Shown here: positions 35,643 through 44,998 of the stretch, in pieces
Numbering within the stretch: the first letter of the stretch is position 1
Layout of the letters: every line of letters begins with the position of its first letter
Assembly (NCBI GenBank): GCA_031292575.1
Contig: JARLGX010000031.1
Span: forward strand, 62,001-126,000
Reading direction: 5' to 3'
Source of the DNA: Paludibacter sp.
GTDB lineage: Bacteria; Bacteroidota; Bacteroidia; Bacteroidales; Paludibacteraceae
DNA length: 64,000 nt
Notes under the pieces: model-generated
What the model was told of the DNA's origin: nothing
The model's database searches: none
The model's input: the letters and a program-made list of their open reading frames with translations, nothing else
Position numbers and translations under genes: made by a program

Positions 35643-38033
35643 ATGAGAAATAAATTATTCTTCTCAGTGCTGTCAATCGCTTTTTTGATTGCCCTACCAA
35701 ACCTTGCCAAAGCATCCGTGACTTCTTTCACTAAAGAACACGATGGTGTGCTTTTTACGTTGGACAATGGACTATTAAAAGTGAAAGTTTGTACAGACAA
35801 TGTGGTTGAAGTGAAATACACCGAACTACCTGTTTTTATGAACAAACCATCGTTGGTGGTAACGAATGAATGGAAAACGATTCCAACTTTTACTGTAGCT
35901 GAAAATGACAATGAAATTATAATTACAACTGCAAAGTTACATGTAATCGTAAGCAAGAAAACGAACTCAGTAAAATATACCGATTTAAATGACAAAGTTA
36001 TTCTAAGTGAAGATGATTCTCAAAGCAAATCAATGACTTCAGCCACAATTGCTGGTATTGATGTTTATAACTGCACATCAGAGTTTAAGTCGCCTCTCGA
36101 TGAATCTCTTTATGGACTGGGATGTCATCCGGAAGATTCTCTTTCCATTAATTACAAAGGACGCAATCAGGATATGGCCATCAAGTACATGACTGGAGCA
36201 ATTCCAGTACTTTTATCTACAAAAGGGTACGGACTTCTTTGGGATAATTACTCGGCTTCCGATTTCTATGGTGCAGAAGATGGAAATACTAAATTCAAAT
36301 ATGTCTCAGAAAGTGGTAATATGGTAGATTATTATTTTATCTATGGTCCAAGTTTTGATAATATTATTGCTTCTTACCGTAATGCTACCGGCAATGCACC
36401 AATGTTCCCAAAATGGTCATTTGGTCTTTTTCAATCGCAAGACAGATATAAAAGTCAGGCTGAAATTTTATCAGTGAAAGATAAATACCGTAACAATAAA
36501 ATCCCTGTAGATTGTATTGTTCAGGACTGGTTTTACTGGGAACCGAATGTTATTGGATCTCACGTAATGTATCCTGAAAGATATCCTGATCCAAAAGCGA
36601 TGGTGGATGAATTGCACAAGTCACATATACATGGTATGATTTCTATTTGGCCAGTATTCTCAAAAGGTACAATACCTTACAACCAAATGTCTCATTCAGG
36701 AGGTATGACGGACATTTTATGGGATAATGCAATGACACATATGCTTGATAGTTATTATGATGCTCACAGTGCTCAGGCTCGACAGTTGTATTGGAAACAA
36801 GCTTATGACAGCCTGGTTGGACGGTATGATTGGGATGCATGGTGGGTAGACCAATGTGAACCTGATAATGGTAATAATCTTGATTTGAGAAGGCAAAGCC
36901 ATTTTGCTATTGGACGTGGTATTGACTATATGAATACCTATTCTTTGATGCATTCAACCGGTTTGTATGATAATTGGAGAAAAGACTTTCCAAATAAACG
37001 GGCTTTTTTCCTGATTCGTCAGGCTTTTGCCGGTCAACAGCGTAACGCAACAACTTTATGGTCATCAGACATCAGTTGTACATGGAAAGCCTATAAAGCT
37101 CAGATTCCACAAGGAATAAATGCCTGTACATCTGGCATGCCTTACTGGACTTCAGACATAGGTGGCTATCATTTGAACTGGCTATCACCCGATTGGACGA
37201 CACCTACAAACCGAGAATTATTTACACGTTGGTTTCAGTTTGGAGCATTTAGTCCAATTTTTAGAATTCATGGAAAAGGTGAAAGAGCCTTATTCTCTGA
37301 CAATTGGGATGTGAAAACAAAAGCTATTTTATTGAATTACGACAACCTGCGTTACCGTTTAATGCCTTATATTTATTCACTTTCATGGAAAATAACCAAT
37401 GAAGGTTACACCATCATGCGATCATTAGCATTTGATTTCAGGAATGATCCTGCTATTAAATCAATTCCAGATGAATATATGTTTGGTACAGCATTTCTTG
37501 TAAGCCCTGTAACTGAGCGTATGTACAGTCTTCCAAACAGTAAAAATATTAAAAAAACAAGAAAAGTTTACCTTCCGAAATCAACACTGTGGCTCGATTT
37601 CTGGACAGGGAAAAAGTATGAGGGCGGACAGACTATTGACGCTTCAGCTCCAATTGAAACACTTCCACTTTATATCAAAGCGGGATCAATTGTGCCCATG
37701 GGACCATATTTACAATATGCTACCGAGAAGCCTGCTAATCCGCTTGAACTTAGAATATATCCGTATGCTAACGGGAGTTTCACTCTTTACGAAGATGAGA
37801 ACAATACCTATGATTACGAAAAAGGTGTTTTTGCCACCATTTCTTTTAAATGGAACGATACAAAACATGAGTTGATTATTGACAAGCGTCAAGGTAGTTT
37901 TCCCGGGATGTTGAATGATAGAACTTTCAAAATTATCATCGTTAACGCAACAAAAGGAACAGGAGTTGAAATGACAAAGAATCCTGACAAAACAGTTCAA
38001 TACGATGGAAATGAACAAGTCATTCAATTTTAA
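35643..38033 (+). CDS. GH31 family, alpha-xylosidase-like
   Basis: A 796-residue secreted GH31 (signal peptide about 1-25). N-terminal beta-sandwich to about 240, then the (beta/alpha)8 barrel. The nucleophile is Asp403 in DAWWVDQCEPDNG, a form typical of the alpha-xylosidase-type subgroup rather than the WxDMNE of starch alpha-glucosidases. The acid/base is Asp476 in LWSSDISCTW. The segments PKWSFGLFQSQDRYKSQAE and QFGAFSPIFRIHGKGERALF support the family. C-terminal beta domains run from about 640. It would release alpha-xylose (xyloglucan) or a similar alpha-linked sugar from oligosaccharides in the periplasm; alpha-glucosidase is an alternative. Confidence 0.88.
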   Translation: MRNKLFFSVLSIAFLIALPNLAKASVTSFTKEHDGVLFTLDNGLLKVKVCTDNVVEVKYTELPVFMNKPSLVVTNEWKTIPTFTVAENDNEIIITTAKLHVIVSKKTNSVKYTDLNDKVILSEDDSQSKSMTSATIAGIDVYNCTSEFKSPLDESLYGLGCHPEDSLSINYKGRNQDMAIKYMTGAIPVLLSTKGYGLLWDNYSASDFYGAEDGNTKFKYVSESGNMVDYYFIYGPSFDNIIASYRNATGNAPMFPKWSFGLFQSQDRYKSQAEILSVKDKYRNNKIPVDCIVQDWFYWEPNVIGSHVMYPERYPDPKAMVDELHKSHIHGMISIWPVFSKGTIPYNQMSHSGGMTDILWDNAMTHMLDSYYDAHSAQARQLYWKQAYDSLVGRYDWDAWWVDQCEPDNGNNLDLRRQSHFAIGRGIDYMNTYSLMHSTGLYDNWRKDFPNKRAFFLIRQAFAGQQRNATTLWSSDISCTWKAYKAQIPQGINACTSGMPYWTSDIGGYHLNWLSPDWTTPTNRELFTRWFQFGAFSPIFRIHGKGERALFSDNWDVKTKAILLNYDNLRYRLMPYIYSLSWKITNEGYTIMRSLAFDFRNDPAIKSIPDEYMFGTAFLVSPVTERMYSLPNSKNIKKTRKVYLPKSTLWLDFWTGKKYEGGQTIDASAPIETLPLYIKAGSIVPMGPYLQYATEKPANPLELRIYPYANGSFTLYEDENNTYDYEKGVFATISFKWNDTKHELIIDKRQGSFPGMLNDRTFKIIIVNATKGTGVEMTKNPDKTVQYDGNEQVIQF

Positions 38034-38204
38034 TCGAAATAAAGAAAACATTCTTTTATTCTTATTTCTGATAATCATCGGAGTGCAAACATAATAATCC
38101 ATTTTCTATCATGTACAAAGGGCAAACGCATTTCAACGAAAAGTGCTTTTTGTTTATTAGAATATAAATTTTAGAAATAGTCGTATAACCAAAACAATAT
38201 CTAA

Positions 38205-40196
38205 TTGAAAATGAGAAATAAACTAACAGGATTAATTGCTGTGTTGTTGATATCAACAATGGTCAGTGCACAAAAAACAAAGGATTTTGTTCTAAAATCA
38301 CCCGATGGTAATCTGACACTACAAGTTGCGTCAGGACAAAAACTGCTTTGGTCGGTACAGCTAAAGGGAAAACAAATTATTGCTCCTTCGGATATTGCTC
38401 TCGAACTTGAAAATGGTGAAGTACTTGGCGAAAGAGTGAGAATAAATTCATCAAAGACAGAAAAAGTTAATAGTTCTTTTGCCACATTAAATTACAAAAA
38501 GTCAACAATCACTGATGTTTACAACGAACTTACATTGAATTGTAAGAACGATTTTGGTGTGAAATTCCGCGTGTACAATGATGGAGTGGCATATCGTTTT
38601 TTTACAACAAAAAAAAATGAAATAATTGTAAAAAACGAAATTGCTAATTTCAATTTCACTGAGGATTACAAAGCGTTCATACCGTACATGTGGGATTACC
38701 GGGATGGGGCAAAATTTAATTCATCATTTGAAGCACTTTACAAAGAAAGTCCAATTTCAAAATTTGCACCGGATTCATTGGCATTTTTGCCTTTGTTGGT
38801 TGACGAAGGTGACAATAATAAAGTGGTGATTATAGAAGCTGATTTGGAAGATTACCCAGGCATGTATCTGAATATGAATGATACTCACAAAGGTTTTATG
38901 GGAGTTTATGCACCTTACCCACTCGAAACAAAAATGGGTGGATATGAGAATATGAATGTTATTCCAACAAAAAGGGCCGATTATATTGCAAAAACAACTG
39001 GAACACGTAGTTTCCCCTGGCGTGCAGTAATTATTAGCCAAAGCGACCGAGAATTGCTGAATAATGATATGGTTCAAAAACTAGCCTCACCCTCAAGAAT
39101 TGCTGATGCCTCATGGATTAAACCCGGACAAGCTTCGTGGGATTGGTGGAGTGATTGGAATATATCTCATGTCGATTTCAAAGCAGGGTATAACAACGCA
39201 ACTTACAAATACTACATTGATTTTGCGGCGGCCAATAAACTGAAATACATTGTTATGGATTGGGGTTGGTCTAGCCACACCGATATTATGAATGTCATTG
39301 CCAATGTTGATTTGCAGGAATTGGTGGACTATGGAAAGCTAAAAGGAGTTGGAATATTTCTTTGGGCATCGTGGTACGCAGTTTCGCAAGAAATGAATCA
39401 GGCATTTCCCAAATATTCAAAAATGGGTATTAAAGGATTTAAAATTGATTTCTTCGACAGGGATGACCAATTGGTAGTTGCTTCTACTTATGCAATTGCC
39501 CAAAAGGCAGCCGAATATCATTTAATGGTTGATTATCATGGAATCTACAAACCAACGGGTTTACAAAAAACGTATCCGAATGTGATTGGTTTTGAAGGAG
39601 TCAAAGGACTGGAAAATTATAAATGGGCAACCGAAGATCAGCCTCGTTATACGGTTACCATTCCATATATCCGCATGATGGCTGGTCCAATGGATTATAC
39701 ACCGGGTGCAATGCGTAATGCTAACAAAACAAATTATCGTCCAATCGAAGGAATGCCAATGAGTATGGGTACTCGTTGCAATCAACTGGCTATGTATGTT
39801 GTTTTTGATGCACCATTACAAATGTTGTCCGACAATCCTTCTACTTATATGAAAGAGCAGGAATGCACTGATTTTATTTCCAGCATTCCTACAACTTTTG
39901 ATGAAACGGAGGCTTTGGATGGAAAAGTTGGCGAGTTTACTGCCATTGCACACAGAAAAGGTGATGTGTGGTTTATAGGAGCAATGACCAATTGGACAGA
40001 GCGAGAACTGACACTCGACTTTTCATTCTTGCCAAAAGGAAATTATCAGGCAGTAGTATTTAAAGATGGTGTAAATGCCGATCGCGATGGCACTGATTAT
40101 AAAAAAGAAACTATTAAAATAGCCTCGGGAGCTAAGTTGTCTATTCATCTTGCAGCGGGTGGAGGCTGGGCTGCCAGAATAGAAAGAATAAACTAA
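38205..40196 (+). CDS. GH97 family, retaining type (probable alpha-galactosidase)
   Basis: A 663-residue secreted GH97 (signal peptide ending MVSAQ). N-terminal beta-sandwich (about 25-290), barrel (about 300-560) and C-terminal beta domain. Asp415 in GFKIDFFDRDDQ is where retaining GH97 members (characterised as alpha-galactosidase in Bacteroides) carry the nucleophile; inverting SusB-type alpha-glucosidases lack it. Glu464 in VIGFEGVKG is a good candidate for the acid/base. Alpha-galactosidase activity would suit the galactomannan genes further on, but other alpha-linked sugars are possible. A hairpin follows the gene. Confidence 0.88.
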   Translation: MKMRNKLTGLIAVLLISTMVSAQKTKDFVLKSPDGNLTLQVASGQKLLWSVQLKGKQIIAPSDIALELENGEVLGERVRINSSKTEKVNSSFATLNYKKSTITDVYNELTLNCKNDFGVKFRVYNDGVAYRFFTTKKNEIIVKNEIANFNFTEDYKAFIPYMWDYRDGAKFNSSFEALYKESPISKFAPDSLAFLPLLVDEGDNNKVVIIEADLEDYPGMYLNMNDTHKGFMGVYAPYPLETKMGGYENMNVIPTKRADYIAKTTGTRSFPWRAVIISQSDRELLNNDMVQKLASPSRIADASWIKPGQASWDWWSDWNISHVDFKAGYNNATYKYYIDFAAANKLKYIVMDWGWSSHTDIMNVIANVDLQELVDYGKLKGVGIFLWASWYAVSQEMNQAFPKYSKMGIKGFKIDFFDRDDQLVVASTYAIAQKAAEYHLMVDYHGIYKPTGLQKTYPNVIGFEGVKGLENYKWATEDQPRYTVTIPYIRMMAGPMDYTPGAMRNANKTNYRPIEGMPMSMGTRCNQLAMYVVFDAPLQMLSDNPSTYMKEQECTDFISSIPTTFDETEALDGKVGEFTAIAHRKGDVWFIGAMTNWTERELTLDFSFLPKGNYQAVVFKDGVNADRDGTDYKKETIKIASGAKLSIHLAAGGGWAARIERIN

Positions 40197-40203
40197 ATAT
40201 ACT

Positions 40204-40241
40204 ATGGAACTCGTTCTGTCTTTATACAGAGCAAGTTCCAT
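40204..40241 (+). terminator. Hairpin after the GH97 gene
   Basis: TGGAACTCGTTCTGT and ACAGAGCAAGTTCCA pair over 15 positions with one mismatch and one wobble, 8 bp after the stop codon. There is no T tract. The remaining spacer to 40696 holds the next operator and promoter; I see nothing else in it. Confidence 0.55.
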
Positions 40242-40563
40242 TCGATAATTTACAAACAGTTGTTCTCAATCGAATGAGTTGGTTTCATTGCAGAGAAGGA
40301 TTTCTCAAAGATATACTTGGAAAGTTTTTTTTTGGTTACACTCTTTCAAAGTTCAAAGGGAACATATTTTTCTAACGAATTAGCAGATAAATCAATTCAA
40401 TTTACTGCAAAAGAGTTGATGATACTTTTCTAAAATTTGCTATTGTTTTTCTTTCAATAAGAGAGAAAATAATAAAATCAAATAGACTTATTGAATTGAG
40501 AAATAGGACAGGAATTCATAGGTTTGTCACCTGCATCTTTATTGATTAGAAGTAAAACAGTGA

Positions 40564-40634
40564 TTTTTAGGTGAAATAGTATTATTATGTGATAAAATAA
40601 TATGTTTTAGTTGCGGTTAAATGAGTTATTTTTG
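40564..40634 (+). promoter_or_regulatory. Promoter with shared PUL operator before the second GH28 gene
   Basis: TATTTTTG at 40627-40634, with AGTATTAT starting at 40578, 49 bp upstream. TTTTTAGGTGAAAT precedes it and GATAAAATAATATG follows, as at susC-1. This marks a separate transcription unit for the GH28-like and clan GH-A genes. Confidence 0.65.
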
Positions 40635-40696
40635 TAAAGTATCTTCGTGCTTTTATCTATCAATTCTAATAACAATTCAACTGTTAATCAATTCTC

Positions 40697-42241
40697 ATGG
40701 TTAAATCAAGATTCATCTTTCTCTCTATTTCTCTTTTCTGCTTTCTTCAAATTCAATCTCAATCTTTTAATATCACAAATTATGGAGCTGTTGGAGATGG
40801 AAAAACGCTCAATACTCAAGCTGTTCAAAAGACAATTGACGCTTGCAATCAAACCGGTGGTGGTCAGGTAATTATTCCTAAAGGGGTTTTTATTATTGGA
40901 ACAATTTATTTGAAAAGTAATATAGATTTACATCTTGAGTCAGGATCAATACTACGTGGAAGTGCAAACATTAACGATTATGCTCCATACAACGGAGTAC
41001 ATTACGGAATGATTTACGGTGAAAACGCTGAGAATATCACTATCTCCGGTTCGGGGAATATTGATGGCAATGGTGATAGTTTCTTTGACCTTACGCATGC
41101 AAAAAAGATTGAATGGGGTGGTACACAATACACCCGCCAAAAAGCAGATTTTCGCAAAGTACTTGATGGTGGTATAGGTGATGGACCAATTGTGCCAAAA
41201 ATTCGTCCCTATCAAATGCTTATTTTTAGTAGTTGCAAAAGAGTAACATTGAAAAATATTTTGATTACAAAGCCTCCATTCTGGACGATGCTTTTTGCCG
41301 ATTGCGATGGAGTTCTTGTCGATGGAATCCGGCTTTGGACCAATATGCTCGCACCCAATGCCGATGGTATCGATGTTGCAAGCTGCAATAATGTGATTAT
41401 TTCTAATTCTGATATTCGTTCGGGCGATGATGCCATTGCCATTGTTGGATACGATAGTCATTTCGAAATTCCGGGCTTCAAAAAATTACGTCATTCATCA
41501 GGGAATATTATTATAACCGGTTGTAATTTACAATCATACTCAAGCGGTATCCGCATTGGCTTCCTTGATCAAAATACAGTTCGGAATATCAACATTTCCA
41601 ATTGTAACATTACCAATTCTACTCGTGGAATTGGCATTTTCTTACGAGACGAAGGTTCGTTGGAGAATATAAATGTTTCCAATTGTAATATTGAAACTAA
41701 ACTTCGCACCGGCGATTGGTGGGGAAATGGAGAGCCTATTCACATTTCGGCCATTCGTGGAAAAGCCGATGTGAAATTGGGAACAATCAAAGATGTAAAG
41801 TTCAATAATATAACTTGCCGCGGCGAAAACGGTATTTTGGTTTATGGTTCTGACGAAAGCGTAATTGAAAATGTATCATTTAATCACGTAACTTTCGAAT
41901 TGACCGATTCAAAACTGAATGATGTTGCTGGTGGTAACATTGACTTGCGAGGATGCTCTGACCCTAAAAGCCAACTTTTTCAACATGACATTCCGGGTTT
42001 ATTTGCCCAACATGTAAATGGATTGACAATTAATGATTTCCAGTTGGAATGGACTGGAACGCGAATGCCTTACTTTTCGAACGGAATTGAAGTCTCCGAT
42101 TTTAGTGGTTTGCGAATTTCAAACTTTGTTGGTACAGGTTCGCCGATAAACAAGGATGCGTTTCCAATATATCTTGAAAATGGGAAGCAGGCAAAAATTG
42201 ATACTAAGATTGGAGTAAAAGAAGTTAATCTCACGAAATAA
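40697..42241 (+). CDS. GH28-like beta-helix glycoside hydrolase 2
   Basis: A 514-residue secreted paralogue of the GH28-like protein at 33919-35442 (signal peptide about 1-22). The opening FNITNYGAVGDGKTLNTQAV is the family N-terminus. Catalytic acids are NADG (Asp223) and GDD (Asp244, Asp245). The G-H-G element is replaced by YSSGIRIGF, as in the paralogue, and TGDWWGNGEPI is shared. It is first in its own operator-controlled unit. An exo-acting pectinase on a decorated or non-pectic chain is possible. The substrate is not known. Confidence 0.85.
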   Translation: MVKSRFIFLSISLFCFLQIQSQSFNITNYGAVGDGKTLNTQAVQKTIDACNQTGGGQVIIPKGVFIIGTIYLKSNIDLHLESGSILRGSANINDYAPYNGVHYGMIYGENAENITISGSGNIDGNGDSFFDLTHAKKIEWGGTQYTRQKADFRKVLDGGIGDGPIVPKIRPYQMLIFSSCKRVTLKNILITKPPFWTMLFADCDGVLVDGIRLWTNMLAPNADGIDVASCNNVIISNSDIRSGDDAIAIVGYDSHFEIPGFKKLRHSSGNIIITGCNLQSYSSGIRIGFLDQNTVRNINISNCNITNSTRGIGIFLRDEGSLENINVSNCNIETKLRTGDWWGNGEPIHISAIRGKADVKLGTIKDVKFNNITCRGENGILVYGSDESVIENVSFNHVTFELTDSKLNDVAGGNIDLRGCSDPKSQLFQHDIPGLFAQHVNGLTINDFQLEWTGTRMPYFSNGIEVSDFSGLRISNFVGTGSPINKDAFPIYLENGKQAKIDTKIGVKEVNLTK

Positions 42242-42321
42242 TCTCTACAGGGTTACACAATACATCGAAAAACAAAATCAGATGAAAAATAATATTAATG
42301 TTCAACTAAAAATAATACATC

Positions 42322-44052
42322 ATGCTGAAGCACTCACAAAAATTTTCAAGATTTTCGATCTTTTTTATTTTAGGTCTTTTATATTCTTGTCAGGGAAAAG
42401 GAAATGAGCCAGTAAAACCTCCAACTAACAATGACACTACGATTGTTGCCGGAGTAGATCCAACAATAGCTAATACAATTGGGTTCTTTTTAGATAATTG
42501 GCAACCAAAAACATTTAGTGTCCCTACTTATGATCAAACAACTGTTTCAACAACCCAGCCTACGATAATAAGTATAAATGCCACATCCATAATAACTAAA
42601 ATTCCATTGTCAGTATTTGGACAAAATGCAAATATGTGGATGGGACCGGTTGCTGATAATACCAGTTTCATTAATCCGATAAACGATTTACAACCCCACA
42701 TTATTCGCTTTCCAGGTGGAAGTGCAAGCGATGCTTATTTCTGGAATGAACCTCAAGGCGTTAATCCTCCGGATGCTCCTGCTAAAATATTCGATTTAAA
42801 TGCTGTAGCTCAAGATCCCGGATATAATTATGGGATGACTAATGCTAACTGGCAATGTTCGTTAGACAATTATTACAGTATGTTGGCTAAAACTAATAAC
42901 AAGGGAATTATTACCGTCAACTTTGGTTATTCACGTTATGGTACAGGTCCAAACCCGGTTGCTAAAGCTGCTCATCTTGCTGCCGATTGGGTACGCTACG
43001 ATAATGGCCGTACTCAACTTTGGGAAATTGGTAATGAAAATTTCGGCAGTTGGGAATGGGGTTATCGTATTAATACAGCAGCTAATCAGGATAATCAACC
43101 CGAATTCATGACTGGAGCTGAATATGCTAAACACTTTCTTGTCTTTGTTGACTCTATGCAGGTTGCTGCAAAAGAAGTTGGCAATAATATAAAAATTGGA
43201 GCCGTTACGGTTGAAACACCGGCAACTGAATCGTGGCAAACTATCTGTACAAAAACTTGGAACGCGGGCATGATGACTGGTATTAATAATAAAGCTGATT
43301 TTTATGTCGTACATGATTATTTTACTGCTAGCACCAATGTTACAGCTCCTGTGATTCTTTCAAGTGCAACAACAGTTCCAAACACTGTAATTAACTTTGT
43401 ATCCCAGGCTTTGGCATTAAATAATGCAATTATAAAACCAATAGTGTTGGATGAGTGGAACTTTTTTGCCTCCGGTTCCAAACAAATGGTATCCAATATA
43501 AGTGGTCTTTTTTCAGTTTTGGTTTTGGGTGAAGCATTAACTAACAAATATGGTATGGCAGCTCGTTGGGATTTGTTAAATGGGTGGAGCAATGGAGATG
43601 ATATGGGGATGTTCAGTGCCGGTGATGAGCCAAATGTTGCCAAATGGACTTTACGACCAAGCTTTTATTATATGTATTTTCTACAAAAAATGCTTGGTGA
43701 CAGAATGGTTACTTCAACAAGCACAACGAATATTATGTGTTATGCGTCGACCTATTCATCTGGACAGTTAAATGTAAATCTTGTGAACACGAGTACTGCG
43801 GATATTAATGTACAATTAAATCTTAAAAACTTTTATAGAGGTAGCCGCTATTACTGGTATAGTCTTCAGGGTGGGACTGATGACCCTCAATTTTCGCGTC
43901 AGGTATTTGTAAACGGAGTAGGCCCAACTCAGGTTGCCGGAGGTCCTTCCACTTATAGTAGCATTCATGCACGTTCAGCAAGTGCTGTAAATGGGATATT
44001 TGTTACAGTACCTGCCCAGGGAGCAGTTATGATGGTTATTGAAAAGAAGTAA
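42322..44052 (+). CDS. Clan GH-A glycoside hydrolase lipoprotein (GH51/GH39-like)
   Basis: A 576-residue lipoprotein (lipobox LYSC near residue 23). The barrel has the clan GH-A pair: acid/base Glu239 in WEIGNENFGSWEWG and nucleophile Glu378 in PIVLDEWNFF. IIRFPGGSASDAYFW in the N-terminal barrel and a C-terminal beta domain (about 470-576) resemble alpha-L-arabinofuranosidases and their relatives. The exact family (GH51, GH39, GH30 or GH79) cannot be settled from motifs. It follows the second GH28-like gene by 80 bp and is probably co-transcribed. The lipid anchor suggests surface or periplasmic-face action. Confidence 0.75.
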   Translation: MLKHSQKFSRFSIFFILGLLYSCQGKGNEPVKPPTNNDTTIVAGVDPTIANTIGFFLDNWQPKTFSVPTYDQTTVSTTQPTIISINATSIITKIPLSVFGQNANMWMGPVADNTSFINPINDLQPHIIRFPGGSASDAYFWNEPQGVNPPDAPAKIFDLNAVAQDPGYNYGMTNANWQCSLDNYYSMLAKTNNKGIITVNFGYSRYGTGPNPVAKAAHLAADWVRYDNGRTQLWEIGNENFGSWEWGYRINTAANQDNQPEFMTGAEYAKHFLVFVDSMQVAAKEVGNNIKIGAVTVETPATESWQTICTKTWNAGMMTGINNKADFYVVHDYFTASTNVTAPVILSSATTVPNTVINFVSQALALNNAIIKPIVLDEWNFFASGSKQMVSNISGLFSVLVLGEALTNKYGMAARWDLLNGWSNGDDMGMFSAGDEPNVAKWTLRPSFYYMYFLQKMLGDRMVTSTSTTNIMCYASTYSSGQLNVNLVNTSTADINVQLNLKNFYRGSRYYWYSLQGGTDDPQFSRQVFVNGVGPTQVAGGPSTYSSIHARSASAVNGIFVTVPAQGAVMMVIEKK

Positions 44053-44881
44053 GACGGATATTTAATTCTTTCCAATGATTTTCGATGACATAACTATATA
44101 AATATGAATGTAATTATGTAAGTAAAAAATGAGAAAATAAAGAACTTTCTGAAGAATAAAAAGAATTAAACCACTCATTATCCTAACGCTTTTTTAGAGA
44201 TTATCATGGGAGCTAATCTTTTAAAAAGATTAAAAATTGCAGTAAGCATTGACAATTCATTATTGGGAATCTCCAAAAATATTGGTTTGAAGGCGTTTTA
44301 TTCAAAATAAAGTGAATCAGAGTCCCTGTATGTAAATTTCAATACTGGAATATATCCATATTTCACAAATTAGTATGATTTCGAAATAAGGATGAGGAAC
44401 AAAAATCTCATTTTATGTATAGCCTTAAGTAGTACATTTATACTCTGCCGATACTCTACTGATGCTCCACTGATGCTCCACAGATGCTCCACAGTTCAGC
44501 AGTCGCAAGATTGAGATATTTAGATTAAGAATTGGAGCTCAAAACTAAAAAATTATAGCTACTTGGAGCGCATTAATTTACTCAATCAATATCACTTGAT
44601 AATTGTTTAAAATTTGAATCAGTTATTGGTTTCTAACACTGATTTCATTCACTGGAGGAAATATATATTAAATATTGCATAAATACTTTCCCCGTTATTG
44701 GCGATTTAGTTATACTAATTTTACATATTTTCATTAAAATGCCGCGATAAAAAATATGTTTTTGTATTGAAGACTAATTAATTTTAGGGTAGAAAAAGTA
44801 CAACTCAAACTTACTAATAATTAAGGCTATACTTAATTTAAGTGATTTTGTGATTAAAAAGGATAGAGTGTAAGTTCAAAA
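44053..44881. other. Long spacer before susC-2
   Basis: A 946-bp gap precedes susC-2 (this entry covers its non-promoter part). It holds an 11-bp tandem array (44439-44493) and a 34-codon ATG frame at 44206-44310 (starts MGANLLKRLKIAVSIDNSLL) that I cannot support as a gene. The rest is AT-rich without a recognisable feature. Confidence 0.5.
44439..44493. repeat. 11-bp tandem repeat array
   Basis: Five units of 11 bp in register: TATACTCTGCC, GATACTCTACT, GATGCTCCACT, GATGCTCCACA, GATGCTCCACA. Units become more alike from left to right. The array is intergenic, upstream of susC-2. Confidence 0.85.
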
Positions 44882-44938
44882 AGTATCATATAAAGCTAAA
44901 AAAATATAGTTTTCATTGTGAATGTTACTCTATTTTTG
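44882..44938 (+). promoter_or_regulatory. susC-2 promoter with shared PUL operator
   Basis: TATTTTTG at 44931-44938, with AGTATCAT beginning at 44882, 49 bp upstream. It is followed by a CTAAAAAAATATAG stretch that matches the susC-1 operator. The sequence from about 44970 on into the gene also matches the susC-1 leader. Confidence 0.65.
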
Positions 44939-44998
44939 CATAGTCGGAATATATCATTTCGCAACATCAATTAACCTTCTAATATTAAATTTAATTCC

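Noticed and set aside
38172-38204. Operator-like GAAATAGT sequence just before the GH97 gene
   Set aside because: Only the first half matches and it lies too close to the start codon for a promoter 49 bp downstream.
40952-41461. A 169-codon minus-strand frame inside the second GH28-like gene
   Set aside because: It is antisense to a gene with intact catalytic motifs and has no recognisable features.
44206-44310. A 34-codon ATG frame upstream of susC-2
   Set aside because: It is short, has no clear ribosome binding site or family resemblance, and lies in repeat-bearing spacer DNA.
44439-44493. The 11-bp repeats as a CRISPR array
   Set aside because: The units are contiguous without spacers and no cas gene is present.
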